A stretch of 64,000 bases of DNA from contig NZ_FNIR01000010.1 in the NCBI RefSeq assembly GCF_900103975.1, forward strand, positions 179,756 through 243,755, read 5' to 3'. Positions 16,740 through 24,728 of this stretch are shown piece by piece. The position numbers and the translations under genes were made by a program. This DNA is from Klenkia soli (GTDB taxonomy: Bacteria; Actinomycetota; Actinomycetes; Mycobacteriales; Geodermatophilaceae). Each line of letters opens with the position of its first letter. The first letter of the stretch is position 1. The notes under the pieces are model-generated. The model made no database searches, had not been told where the DNA came from, and saw nothing but the letters and a program-made list of their open reading frames with translations.

Positions 16740-17222
16740 ATGACGACCCTGACCACCCCCGCCGGCACGGCCCAGTCCCTCGACGCCGCGCTGCTGCCCG
16801 GCCCGACCGCGCTGCACCACCGCATCGAGGAGCGCCTCGCGACGGCGGCCGAGCAGCCGGCCTGCCTCGTGGTCGTCGGCCTCCTCCGCAAGGACACCGG
16901 CTGGCCGCTGGCCTCGGGTGCCCTCACCACCGTCACCGCCCTGCTGGCCGGTGCGCTCCGCGACGACGACTGGCTGGCCCGCGAGGACCACACCGAGTTC
17001 GCCGTGGTCGTGAACGGCAGCCCGACCGCCGCCGACGCCGTCGCCGCCCGGCTGACCGGGGTCGTCACCGGCGCCGTCACCGGCCTCCACGCCTGCGCCG
17101 GCGTCGCCGTGCTCGAGCCCGGGCTCACCGCCCACGAGGTCGAGCGCCGCGCCGTCCTCTGCCTGGACGCCGCCCGGCACCGCGGTCCCAACGGCGTCGT
17201 CCGCTACTCCGGGACGCGCTGA
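16740..17222 (+). CDS. Degenerate GGDEF-domain protein
   Basis: 160 residues from the ATG at 16740. Secondary-structure order and wording follow a diguanylate cyclase domain: FxxxL-like start TALHHRIEERLATAA, the strand LVVVGLLRKDTGWPLASGALTTVTALLAGALRDDDWLAR, the signature position, TAADAVAARLTGVV and LHACAGVAVLEPGLTAHEVERRAVLCLDAAR. The GGDEF signature is replaced by REDHTEFAVVV, so the active-site glycines and acidic pair are lost and synthesis of c-di-GMP is not expected. It could be a sensor or a protein partner. There is no membrane or sensory domain. A strong hairpin follows. Confidence 0.75.
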   Translation: MTTLTTPAGTAQSLDAALLPGPTALHHRIEERLATAAEQPACLVVVGLLRKDTGWPLASGALTTVTALLAGALRDDDWLAREDHTEFAVVVNGSPTAADAVAARLTGVVTGAVTGLHACAGVAVLEPGLTAHEVERRAVLCLDAARHRGPNGVVRYSGTR

Positions 17223-17236
17223 GCGGCCCCCGAACT

Positions 17237-17277
17237 CCGTCGGCACCGGGGTGTTCCCCCACCCCCGGTGCCGACGG
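17237..17277. terminator. Perfect 15-bp stem hairpin between convergent genes
   Basis: CCGTCGGCACCGGGG (17237-17251) pairs perfectly with CCCCGGTGCCGACGG (17263-17277) over an 11-nt loop. It lies between the convergent stops of the degenerate GGDEF gene and cydDC and is likely a bidirectional terminator without a T-tract. Confidence 0.7.
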
Positions 17278-17279
17278 GC

Positions 17280-20200
17280 TCACGCGACGCCGACCCTCAC
17301 CCTCGTATCGAGGGTGAGGGTTGTGTCGTCAGGGCCGGTGACGCGGTCGTCGTGGGTCACGCAGACCACCACCCGCCCGGCCAGCGCGCCGCGCAGGTCG
17401 GCGACCAGCTCGTCGGCCGTCGGCCGGTCCAGGTGCGCGGTCGGCTCGTCCAGCAGCACGACGTCCCGGTCGGCCAGCAGGGCCCGGGCGGCGGCCAACC
17501 GCCGGCGCTCACCGCCGGACAGCGCGGTGCCGCCGGCCCCGACCGGGGTGTCCAACCCCTCGGGCAGGCCCGCGACCAGCGGTCCGAGTCCGCAGGCGGT
17601 CAGCGCCGCCAGCATGGCCTCCTCGCCGATCGCGCCGCGCGGCCCGGCCAGCGCCAGGTTCGCCCGGATCGACGACGCGAACACGTGCGCCTCCTGCGGC
17701 AGCCAGGCCATCGCGCCGCGGACGTCGTCCCCCGTGAGGTCGTCGGCGGGCACCCCGGCCACCGCGTAGCGCCCGGCGCGCGGCCGCAGCGAGGCCAGGA
17801 GCACGGCCAGCAGCGTCGACTTGCCCACGCCCGACGGCCCGCGGACGACCAGCCAGCCGGTGCGGTCCGCGGCCAGCGACACCCCGCGCAGCACGTCGGG
17901 GCCACCGGGCCAGCCGGCCACGAGGTCCTCGGCGTCCAGCCGGTCCACCGGCGCGGGGACGGCGGCCGGCTGCGTCGGGTCGGCAGCCACCGGGGCGGTG
18001 AGGACGGCGTCCACCCGGCGGCGGGCGTCGTCCCAGGCACCCCGTCGTTGCAGCGACCCGACCCAGCCGGTCAGCGGTTCGGCGAAGGCCAGCGGTGCCA
18101 GCGCCAGCACGGCCAGCACCGGTCCGGACACCCCGGACGACCAGGCCAGCGCGGCGGCGACCACCGCGGCCAGCCCGGTGCCCAGCGACACCGCGCCGTC
18201 GGCCCACGCCTGGCTGCGGACCGCGCCGGCCGCCGCCGTCCCCTGGGCTGTGGTCAGCGCCTGCACCCGGTCGCCCGCCGCGGTGGCCAGCCCGTGCGCG
18301 CGCAGGTCGGCGGCGCCCTCGAGCAGCGTGCTGGTCTCCTGCAGCGCGGCGACCCGCAACGCCGACTCGGTGGCGGCCGCCCCGGCGTCCACCCGGCGGT
18401 GCAGCAGGGCGACCGCGGCCGCCGTGGCCAGCAGCACCGCCAGCACGCCCGCCGCGGCGGCCGGGGAGAGCAGGGCCAGCACCCCGCAGCCGACCAGCAC
18501 CGTCGTGGCGGCCACCGCGGGCGGGGTCAGCACCCGCACGGAGAGGTCCTGCAGGAGCGAGACGTCGCCCACCACGCGGGCCAGCGCCGTCCCCGGCGTC
18601 CGCTCGGCGGCGATGCCCTGGCGGGCCAGCGCCCGCCAGACGCGCACGCGGGTGTCGGCAGCCAGCCGCAGGGCGGTGTCGTGGGCGGCCAGCCGCTCGG
18701 CCCACCGGGCCAGCGCGCGGAGCAGCCCGAACCCGCGCACGCCGACGATGGCCACCAGCAGGGTGAGCACCGGCGGCATCTCGGCGGCCCGCACCACCAG
18801 CCAGCCCGACAGCCCGGTCAGCGCGACCCCGGCCAGCGTCGTCACGCTGCCGGCGCCGACCGCCCGCGCCGCGGCCACCCGCGACCACCCCACCCCGCCG
18901 CCGGTTCCGGAGGCAAAGGAACCTCCACCCCCCACATCGAGCGGATGAGGGGGTGCGAAGGATCCTTTGCCGCCGGTGGGCGGGGGCGGGGGTGCGGGTG
19001 CGGGTGCGGCGGCCGGAGCAGTGGCCGCGGGCGCGGTGAGCACCACCGCGCGGTCGGCGAGGGCGGCGAGGGCCGGGTCGTGGGTGACCAACACCGTCGT
19101 CACCGACCCGCGCAGGTCGGCCAGGACGGCGGCGACCCGGGCGGTGGCGGCGTCGTCCAGGTGGGCCGTGGGCTCGTCGAGCAGCAGCAGCTCGGCGCCC
19201 CGGCGGACCCGGACCATCGCCCGGGCCAGCGCCACCCGCTGCAGCTCGCCGGGGGACAGGGTGCTGCACCGGCGCCCGGCGAGGTCCGTCGCGCCGACCC
19301 GGGTCAGCGCGTCGACGACCAGACCCTCGGCCACGACGGCGTCCAGCGGGTCGGCGGGGTCGATGCCGGCGTGGAGGCGCAGCTCGTCGGCGACCGTGTC
19401 GCCCAGCGTGCGGGGGTGCTGCGGGAGGACGGCGACCCGGCCGGGCACCCCGGTGGCGGAACCCCGCACGTGGGCGGAGGTGGGCAGGGTGCCGGCCAGC
19501 GCGGCCAGCAGCGTCGACTTTCCCGAGCCCGAGGCGCCGGTGAGCGCGACCAGCTCGCCGGGCTGCAGGGTGGCCGAGGTCGGCGCCAGCGCGGGCGTCG
19601 TCCGGCCGGGGTGGGCGACCGCGAGCCCGTCGAGCACCACCCGGGCCCCGCGCGGGTCGTCGGCCGGGGTGCCGGGAGCGGGGACGACGTCGGGGGCGGC
19701 CAGCACCGCGCGGGCCTCCGCCGCGGCCTGACCGGCGTCGGCGTTGGCGTGGTAGGCCGAGCCCAGCGCGCGCAGGGGGGCGAACGCCTCGGGGGCCAGC
19801 AGCAGCGCGGTCAGCCCCACGGCCAGACCCAGGTGGCCCTCGACCAGCCGCAGGCCCACGGTCACCGCGACCAGGGCGACCGAGAGGGTGGCGATCAGCT
19901 CGAGCACCAGGGCCGAGAGGAAGGCCAGCCGCAGCGTCGCCGTCGTCCTCCGGCGGTGGTCCTCGCCGAGCCGGGCCAGCGCGGCGGTCTGGTCGGCCGC
20001 CCGGCCGAGCCCGGTGAGCACCGGCAGTCCGCGGACCAGCTCGGCGACGTGGCCGGCGATCCGGTCCAGCGCGCGCGCGGCGTCCACGGTGCGGTCGGCG
20101 GTGTACTTGCCGACCAGCACCATGAACACCGGCACCAGCGGCAGGGTGACCGCGACCAGCACGGCCGAGAGCAGGTCGGTGCCGGCCAGCACGACCAGCA

Positions 20201-20633
20201 GGACCGGGGGGACGACGACGGTCTGCGCGAACGCGGGCAGGTAGGTGGCCAGCGCCGGGGCCAGGTCGTGCAACCGGGTGGTGGCCAGCACCGCGGCCGG
20301 CCCGGTGCCCCCGGCGGTCTCGACCGCGGCGGGGGAGGCGGTCAGCCGGTCCAGCAGGGCGGTGCGCAGCTCGTCCTCGCTGCGCCGGGCGTCGCGGGCG
20401 GCCAGCCTGGCCCCCACCGTTCCGGCGCCGGCCCGCACCAGCGCACCAACCGCGGCCAGGGCGAGCGCGGCCAGCGGCGAGCGGCCGTCGACCACCGCGG
20501 CGATGCCGTGCGCCAGCCCCGCGGCCAGCCCGACCAGGCCCGCGGTCTGCACCAGGGCGACGGCCGCGGCCCGGACGACGGCCCCGGTGACGCCGGGGAC
20601 GCCGTCCAGCGGGGCGAGCGGGCCGCGGCTCAC
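17280..20633 (-). CDS. cydDC: CydDC fusion: ABC exporter for cytochrome bd assembly
   Basis: 1117 residues from a GTG that overlaps the cydB stop (GTGA). Two ABC exporter halves are joined: CydD-like membrane domain ~1-290 and ATPase with Walker A GASGSGKST (~365) and LLLLDEPTAHLDD; then a Pro/Gly linker (~535-580); then CydC-like membrane domain and ATPase with GPSGVGKST (~930), LSGGERRRLAAARALL and VVLLDEPTAHLDRP. In E. coli CydDC exports cysteine/glutathione and is needed for haem insertion into bd oxidase. Single-chain CydDC proteins are known in actinobacteria. The linker is encoded by a palindromic element (18912-18971), and the 3' end contains another palindrome. Confidence 0.95.
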   Translation of the reverse strand: MSRGPLAPLDGVPGVTGAVVRAAAVALVQTAGLVGLAAGLAHGIAAVVDGRSPLAALALAAVGALVRAGAGTVGARLAARDARRSEDELRTALLDRLTASPAAVETAGGTGPAAVLATTRLHDLAPALATYLPAFAQTVVVPPVLLVVLAGTDLLSAVLVAVTLPLVPVFMVLVGKYTADRTVDAARALDRIAGHVAELVRGLPVLTGLGRAADQTAALARLGEDHRRRTTATLRLAFLSALVLELIATLSVALVAVTVGLRLVEGHLGLAVGLTALLLAPEAFAPLRALGSAYHANADAGQAAAEARAVLAAPDVVPAPGTPADDPRGARVVLDGLAVAHPGRTTPALAPTSATLQPGELVALTGASGSGKSTLLAALAGTLPTSAHVRGSATGVPGRVAVLPQHPRTLGDTVADELRLHAGIDPADPLDAVVAEGLVVDALTRVGATDLAGRRCSTLSPGELQRVALARAMVRVRRGAELLLLDEPTAHLDDAATARVAAVLADLRGSVTTVLVTHDPALAALADRAVVLTAPAATAPAAAPAPAPPPPPTGGKGSFAPPHPLDVGGGGSFASGTGGGVGWSRVAAARAVGAGSVTTLAGVALTGLSGWLVVRAAEMPPVLTLLVAIVGVRGFGLLRALARWAERLAAHDTALRLAADTRVRVWRALARQGIAAERTPGTALARVVGDVSLLQDLSVRVLTPPAVAATTVLVGCGVLALLSPAAAAGVLAVLLATAAAVALLHRRVDAGAAATESALRVAALQETSTLLEGAADLRAHGLATAAGDRVQALTTAQGTAAAGAVRSQAWADGAVSLGTGLAAVVAAALAWSSGVSGPVLAVLALAPLAFAEPLTGWVGSLQRRGAWDDARRRVDAVLTAPVAADPTQPAAVPAPVDRLDAEDLVAGWPGGPDVLRGVSLAADRTGWLVVRGPSGVGKSTLLAVLLASLRPRAGRYAVAGVPADDLTGDDVRGAMAWLPQEAHVFASSIRANLALAGPRGAIGEEAMLAALTACGLGPLVAGLPEGLDTPVGAGGTALSGGERRRLAAARALLADRDVVLLDEPTAHLDRPTADELVADLRGALAGRVVVCVTHDDRVTGPDDTTLTLDTRVRVGVA
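17293..17321. repeat. 13-bp stem palindrome inside the 3' end of cydDC
   Basis: ACCCTCACCCTCG (17293-17305) and CGAGGGTGAGGGT (17309-17321) form a perfect 13-bp stem with a TAT loop, encoded within the last dozen codons of cydDC (DTTLTLDTRVRV). Together with the hairpin at 17237-17277 it gives two strong stems within 85 bases. Confidence 0.6.
18912..18971. repeat. In-frame palindromic element in the CydDC linker (family III)
   Basis: Arms GGCAAAGGAACCTCC-ACCCCC (from 18912) and GGGGGTGCGAAGGATCC-TTTGCC (18949-18971) are near-perfect inverted repeats over ~22 bp around a 15-nt centre. Read on the minus strand it is open and encodes GKGSFAPPHPLDVGGGGSFA, so the two arms give the related peptides GSFA and GSFA. 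Confidence 0.7.
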
Positions 20634-21634
20634 GAGACGGTGGCGTGCTCGGGCTCGGCGGTGAGCCGCTTCCGGAACACCCAGTAGGTCCAGGCCTGGT
20701 AGCCCAGCACGACCGGGAGGCCGAACCCGGCGACCCAGGTCATCACGGTGAGCGTGTAGTCGCTGACCGAGGCGCCGGTGACCAGGACGTCGAAGGCCGG
20801 GTCGATCGTCGAGGGCAGCACGACCGGGAACACCGCGCCGAACACGGTGGCCATCGAGGCCAGCAGCACGACGGCCCAGGCGGTGAACGCCTGCCCCTCG
20901 CGCCCGGCGGCCAGCCGCGCCCAGGTGAGGACGACGGCCCCCGCCGCGACCACCAGGGTGATCCCGGTGGGCAGCCCGCCGTACCGCGCCCAGACCAGTC
21001 CGGCCCAGCCCAGCAGCGGCAGCGCGGCCAGCGGCGCCCAGCGCTGCGCGAACGCCCGCGCCCGGTGCCGCAGCTCGCCCTCGGTCTTCATCGAGAGGAA
21101 CACCGCGCCGTGCACCAGCGAGTAGGCGAGCACCGCGACGGCGCCCAGCAGCGCCGGCCACGACCAGCCGGAGAACGCCCCGCCCACGCGGATCCCGCCC
21201 TCGCCGACCGGCAGACCCAGCGTGGTCGCCCCGAGAGCGGCGCCGAGGCCCCCGGCGGCGATGAACGAGCCGGTGGTGATGACCCGGGTCCAGGCGGCGT
21301 CCCAGCGCTCGTCGTGGCTGGAGTGCCGCCACTCGAAGGCCACCGCCCGCACGATCAGCCCGACCAGCACCAGCACGAACGGCAGGTACATCGCCGGCAG
21401 CCAGGTGGCGTACCAGCCGGGGAAGGCCGCGAAGGTGGCGCCGACGGCGGTCACCAGCCAGACCTCGTTGCCGTCCCACAGCGGGCCGATGGTGCGCAGC
21501 ATCAGCTTCCGGTCGGCGGGCTCCCGGCCCAGCACCGGGAGCAGCCCGGCGACGCCGAAGTCGAAGCCCTCGAGGAGCAGGAAGCCGGTCCAGAGCACGG
21601 CGACGGCGACGAACCAGAGGGTCTGCAGATCCAT
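20630..21634 (-). CDS. cydB: Cytochrome bd ubiquinol oxidase subunit II
   Basis: 334 residues with eight or nine membrane spans. CydB pairs with CydA to form the membrane-bound bd-type quinol oxidase, a high-affinity terminal oxidase. The N-terminus LQTLWFVAVAVLWTGFLLLEGFDFGVAGLLPVLG is diagnostic, with the FDFGVG-like motif, followed by GPLWDGNEVWLVTAVGATFAAFPGWYA and FEWRH. The C-terminus has LTVMTWVAGFGLPVVLGYQAWTYWVFRKRL. It starts 10 bases after the cydA stop and overlaps the cydDC start, so cydA-cydB-cydDC is one transcript. Confidence 0.97.
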   Translation of the reverse strand: MDLQTLWFVAVAVLWTGFLLLEGFDFGVAGLLPVLGREPADRKLMLRTIGPLWDGNEVWLVTAVGATFAAFPGWYATWLPAMYLPFVLVLVGLIVRAVAFEWRHSSHDERWDAAWTRVITTGSFIAAGGLGAALGATTLGLPVGEGGIRVGGAFSGWSWPALLGAVAVLAYSLVHGAVFLSMKTEGELRHRARAFAQRWAPLAALPLLGWAGLVWARYGGLPTGITLVVAAGAVVLTWARLAAGREGQAFTAWAVVLLASMATVFGAVFPVVLPSTIDPAFDVLVTGASVSDYTLTVMTWVAGFGLPVVLGYQAWTYWVFRKRLTAEPEHATVS

Positions 21635-21644
21635 GTCTCGCTCC

Positions 21645-23207
21645 TCAGTACGCGAACTGGAGGACGTCGTCGCTGGCGTCGTCGTCCGCGCGGGGTGGCC
21701 GGTCGTCGTCGTCCTTCGTGCCGCCGCCGATGCCCGGGGTCGGCGTGGTGTCGCCCTCGGTGATGCCGCGGCGGGCGAACCGGACGATCAGGCCGACCTC
21801 GATCACCGCCAGCACGCCGTAGAGCACGGCGAGGGAGATCAGCGACGTCCAGACCTCGGTCGCGGTGATGCCCGGGGAGACCGCCTGGGCGGTGAAGAAG
21901 TAGACCTGATCGGCCCGGGGGACGTCGGGGTTCGGGTAGACCACGAAGGGCTGGCGGCCCATCTCGGTGAAGACCCAGCCGGCGGCGTTGCCCACGAACG
22001 GGGCGCCGACGGCCAGCAGGGAGCCGTAGACCCCGATCCGCGAGGTCGGCACCCGGCCCTTCCTGGTCGACCAGAGGGCGTAGGCGGCCACCCCGGCCGA
22101 CAGCGCGCCCATGCCGATCATGAGCCGGAAGCCCCAGTAGGTGACGGCCAGGACCGGCGTGTAGTCGATCGGCTGACCGGCCTTGTCCCCGTAGCTCGGG
22201 TCATCGGGGTAGGTGGCCCCGTAGGCCTGCGCGTACTCCTCCTGCAGCTGGTTCACCCCGGGCACGGGCGAGGAGAAGTCGCTGTGCGCGAGGAAGCTGA
22301 GGATGTACGGGATGGTGAAGGAGTGCACGTCGTCGCACTCGTTCGAGCCCAGCTTGTTGAAGGCGAAGATCGAGAAGGACGCCGGGGCCTCGGTCTCGCA
22401 CAGCGCCTCGGCCGAGCTCATCTTCAGCGGCTGCTGCTGGTACATGAGCTTGCCCTGCCAGTCGCCGGTCAGAGCCACGAGCACGAAGGCGGCCAGCGAG
22501 ACGTAGCCGCCGACCCGCACCGACCGGCGCCACACGGCGTGGTCGACGTCCTCGGTGCTCTTGTCCGCCAGCTTCCGCTTGCGCAGGTGCCACAGGCCGA
22601 TGCCCACCAGCAGCCCGCCGGCGACCATGAGCGAGGCGACCATCGCGTGGCTGAAGGCCGCCAGCGCGGTGTTGTTGGTCAGGACGGCGACGAAGTCGAC
22701 CTGGCGGGCGCGGGGCTCACCGCTCGAGGTGTCGAGGACGACGCCGACCGGGTGCTGCATCCACGAGTTCGCCGCGATGATGAAGTAGGCGCTGATCGCC
22801 GAGCCGACGACCGCGGCCCAGATGGTGGCCAGGTGCAGCTTCTTCGGGATCCGGCCCCAGCCGAAGATCCACAGACCCAGGAACGTGGACTCCAGGAAGA
22901 AGGCCAGCAGGGCCTCCAGCGCGAGGACCGAGCCGAACACGTCGCCGACGAAGCGCGAGTACTCGCTCCAGGCCAGGCCGAACTGGAACTCCTGCACCAG
23001 CCCGGTGGCCACGCCGAGCACGAAGTTGATCAGGAAGATGCGGCCCCAGAACCGGGTCATCCGCAGCCACTCGGCCCGGCCGGTGCGCACCCACATGGTG
23101 TGCATGACGGCGACCAGCAGCCCCAGGCCGATGGTCAGCGGGACCATCAGGAAGTGGTAGACGGTCGTGATGCCGAACTGCCAGCGAGCGATCTCGAGCA
23201 CGTCCAC
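21645..23207 (-). CDS. cydA: Cytochrome bd ubiquinol oxidase subunit I
   Basis: 520 residues from the GTG at 23207 with GAGAGG upstream. It carries the haems and the quinol site. The N-terminus ARWQFGITTVYHFLMVPLTIGLGLLVA has the haem b595 ligand at H18. SHAMVASLMVAG holds the b558 histidine, and AGWVFTEMGRQPFVVYP the second b558 ligand region and conserved GRQP. The soluble Q-loop (about LKMSSAEALCETEAPASFS...) is of ordinary short type. An acidic tail (DDDDRPPRADDDASDD) is unusual but disordered. Two TTCTAC-N5-GTAGAA dyads lie 40-80 bases upstream, implying control by the divergent BlaI-type repressor. Confidence 0.97.
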   Translation of the reverse strand: MDVLEIARWQFGITTVYHFLMVPLTIGLGLLVAVMHTMWVRTGRAEWLRMTRFWGRIFLINFVLGVATGLVQEFQFGLAWSEYSRFVGDVFGSVLALEALLAFFLESTFLGLWIFGWGRIPKKLHLATIWAAVVGSAISAYFIIAANSWMQHPVGVVLDTSSGEPRARQVDFVAVLTNNTALAAFSHAMVASLMVAGGLLVGIGLWHLRKRKLADKSTEDVDHAVWRRSVRVGGYVSLAAFVLVALTGDWQGKLMYQQQPLKMSSAEALCETEAPASFSIFAFNKLGSNECDDVHSFTIPYILSFLAHSDFSSPVPGVNQLQEEYAQAYGATYPDDPSYGDKAGQPIDYTPVLAVTYWGFRLMIGMGALSAGVAAYALWSTRKGRVPTSRIGVYGSLLAVGAPFVGNAAGWVFTEMGRQPFVVYPNPDVPRADQVYFFTAQAVSPGITATEVWTSLISLAVLYGVLAVIEVGLIVRFARRGITEGDTTPTPGIGGGTKDDDDRPPRADDDASDDVLQFAY

Positions 23208-23248
23208 CGTGGCGGCCTCTCTGCCTGTCGTACGATCGGTCGACTTCT

Positions 23249-23288
23249 TTCTACGCCATGTAGAAGCTGTTTTCTACCTTGCGTAGAA
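23249..23288. promoter_or_regulatory. Two BlaI/MecI-type operator dyads between cydA and the BlaI gene
   Basis: TTCTACGCCATGTAGAA (23249-23265) and TTCTACCTTGCGTAGAA (23272-23288) are both TTCTAC-N5-GTAGAA, with centres 23 bp apart. They have the TAC/GTA dyad form of BlaI/MecI/CopY operators and sit in the divergent region, so one repressor could control both directions. Confidence 0.75.
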
Positions 23289-23320
23289 GACTCGCCGTGA
23301 GATGACCGACAGGGGGTTCC

Positions 23321-23668
23321 GTGGAGTCGCTGGGGGAGCTCGAGCGGGCGGTGATGGACCAGTTGTGGTCCGGGTCCGCCGCGCTGTCCGCGACCGAGCT
23401 GCGCGATGCGCTGGCCGACCGCGGCCTGGCGCTGACCACCGTGCACACGGTGCTGACCCGGCTCGAGGGCAAGGGGTTCGTGCGGCACGACGACGCGCGT
23501 CCGCGCCGGTTCGCCGCGGTCGCCAGCCGCGAGGAGCACGCCGCCGGCCTCATGCACGAGGTGCTGGGGCAGGCCGCCGACCGCCAGGCCGTGCTGGCCC
23601 GGTTCATCGGCTCGGCGTCCCCGGACGAGGCCGCCGTGCTGCGTGCCCTGCTGGCCGACACGCCCTGA
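23321..23668 (+). CDS. BlaI/MecI/CopY-family repressor
   Basis: 115 residues from a GTG preceded by AGGGGG. The winged-helix domain reads GELERAVMDQLWSGSAALSATELRDAL...LALTTVHTVLTRLEGKGFVRHDDARPRRFAAV, the core pattern of BlaI-type penicillinase repressors. The C-terminal part (EEHAAGLMHEVLGQAADRQAVLARFIGS) is the dimerisation helix region, including the area where BlaR-triggered cleavage acts in known systems. No beta-lactamase gene is nearby. The paired operator dyads and the divergent cydABDC operon suggest respiration rather than antibiotic resistance as its target. An M56 peptidase gene follows after 30 bases. Confidence 0.92.
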   Translation: MESLGELERAVMDQLWSGSAALSATELRDALADRGLALTTVHTVLTRLEGKGFVRHDDARPRRFAAVASREEHAAGLMHEVLGQAADRQAVLARFIGSASPDEAAVLRALLADTP

Positions 23669-23698
23669 CCGCCCGCCGACGACCACCGAGCTGATGCC

Positions 23699-24631
23699 GT
23701 GCTGCCGCTGACCGCCCTGCTGCTCGGGCTGCTGGCGGTCGCGCTCGCGTGGCCGGTGCCGGCGGTGCTGGCGAGGGCCGGCTGGACCCGCCGGGATCCG
23801 GTCGCCGCGCTGGTTTGCTGGCAGGCAGTCGGGCTGGCCGGCGGGCTCTCGATCATCGGGGCGCTGCTGGTGCACGGGCTGTCGCCGTGGGGTGGGTCGC
23901 TGCCCGAGGCGTGGTGGGCGTGGGCGCGGCACTGGTTCACCGGTGCCCAGCCGGCCGGCCCGGTGCGCGGCGACCACTGGGTGGCCCAGACGCTGGCCGC
24001 CGTGCTGGCGCTGGAGCTGCTCGGCGTCCTGGTGCTGGCGCTGGTGCGCACCGCCCGCACCCGGGCCCGGCACCGGGCGCTGCTGGAGCTGCTGGTCGAC
24101 GACGTGTCCGGGGTCGATGCCCGGGTGCTGGAGTCGCCGGTGCCGGCTGCGTTCTGCATCCCGGGCGCCCGGCCGCTGCTGGTGCTGTCGTCGGGCATGG
24201 TCGCCGAGCTCGACCCCGCCGAGCTGGCCGCCGTCGTCGCCCACGAGCGCGCGCACCTCGCCGAGCGGCACCACCTGCTGCTGATGCCCTTCGTCGCGTG
24301 GCGGGAGGCGTTGCCGGTGCTGCCCGCCGCGGACCGCGCCCACGACGCCGTCCGCGACCTGGTCGAGATGCGCGCCGACGACGTCGCCCTGCGCGCCGTC
24401 CCCGGGCCCGCGGGACGACGGACCCTGGCGAAGGCCATCGTGGCCGCCGCCGAGGGCGGCGCCCCGCAGGGTGCGCTGGCCGCGGGCGGGGGAGTGCTGA
24501 CCGCCCGCGTCACCCGCCTGCTGGAGCCGCCGGCCGAGCTGCCCAGGTGGGCGAGGCCGGCGGCGATCGGCGCCGCCATCACCCTGGTCGCCGCCCCCAC
24601 CCTCCTCCTCGTCCTCCCCGCGGTCGTGTAG
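23699..24631 (+). CDS. M56-family (BlaR1-like) membrane metallopeptidase
   Basis: 310 residues from GTG 23699. Membrane segments near the N-terminus (LTALLLGLLAVALAWPVPAVLA), around 35-60 and 95-115 precede a cytosolic zinc peptidase domain with VVAHERAHLAERHH, a HExxH motif, and a downstream VEMRADDVALR that supplies the third ligand. A final membrane segment (AAIGAAITLVAAPTLLLVLPAVV) ends the protein. The penicillin-binding sensor of BlaR1 is absent. This is the short form paired with BlaI-like repressors in many actinobacteria, and its signal is unknown. It probably cleaves or inactivates the upstream repressor. Confidence 0.88.
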   Translation: MLPLTALLLGLLAVALAWPVPAVLARAGWTRRDPVAALVCWQAVGLAGGLSIIGALLVHGLSPWGGSLPEAWWAWARHWFTGAQPAGPVRGDHWVAQTLAAVLALELLGVLVLALVRTARTRARHRALLELLVDDVSGVDARVLESPVPAAFCIPGARPLLVLSSGMVAELDPAELAAVVAHERAHLAERHHLLLMPFVAWREALPVLPAADRAHDAVRDLVEMRADDVALRAVPGPAGRRTLAKAIVAAAEGGAPQGALAAGGGVLTARVTRLLEPPAELPRWARPAAIGAAITLVAAPTLLLVLPAVV

Positions 24632-24650
24632 CCCGCGTTGAGCCGGCGGC

Positions 24651-24728
24651 GGCGGTAATCATGGGGTTGTGGCCAGCGGGCGCGCCGAATGCGCGTATCG
24701 ATCGGGCGAGAACCCCATGATCACCGCC
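24651..24728. repeat. ~78-bp palindromic element, copy A (family II)
   Basis: GGCGGTAATCATGGGGTT (24651-24668) pairs with AACCCCATGATCACCGCC (24711-24728) with one mismatch; 42 bases lie between. It sits between the convergent stops of the M56 peptidase and DUF559 genes, and the DUF559 TGA (24721-24723) is inside the right arm. A second copy lies at 25726-25807. Confidence 0.75.

Noticed and set aside
17268..20687. Very long open frame on the plus strand (over 1,100 codons) opposite cydDC
   Set aside because: Composition is Gly/Arg/Gln-rich with no domain, no plausible start and no conserved motif. It is the antisense shadow of a high-GC gene.
23321..24631. Beta-lactam resistance locus
   Set aside because: BlaI/M56 pairs are common without beta-lactamase. 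No beta-lactamase or penicillin-binding sensor domain is present here.
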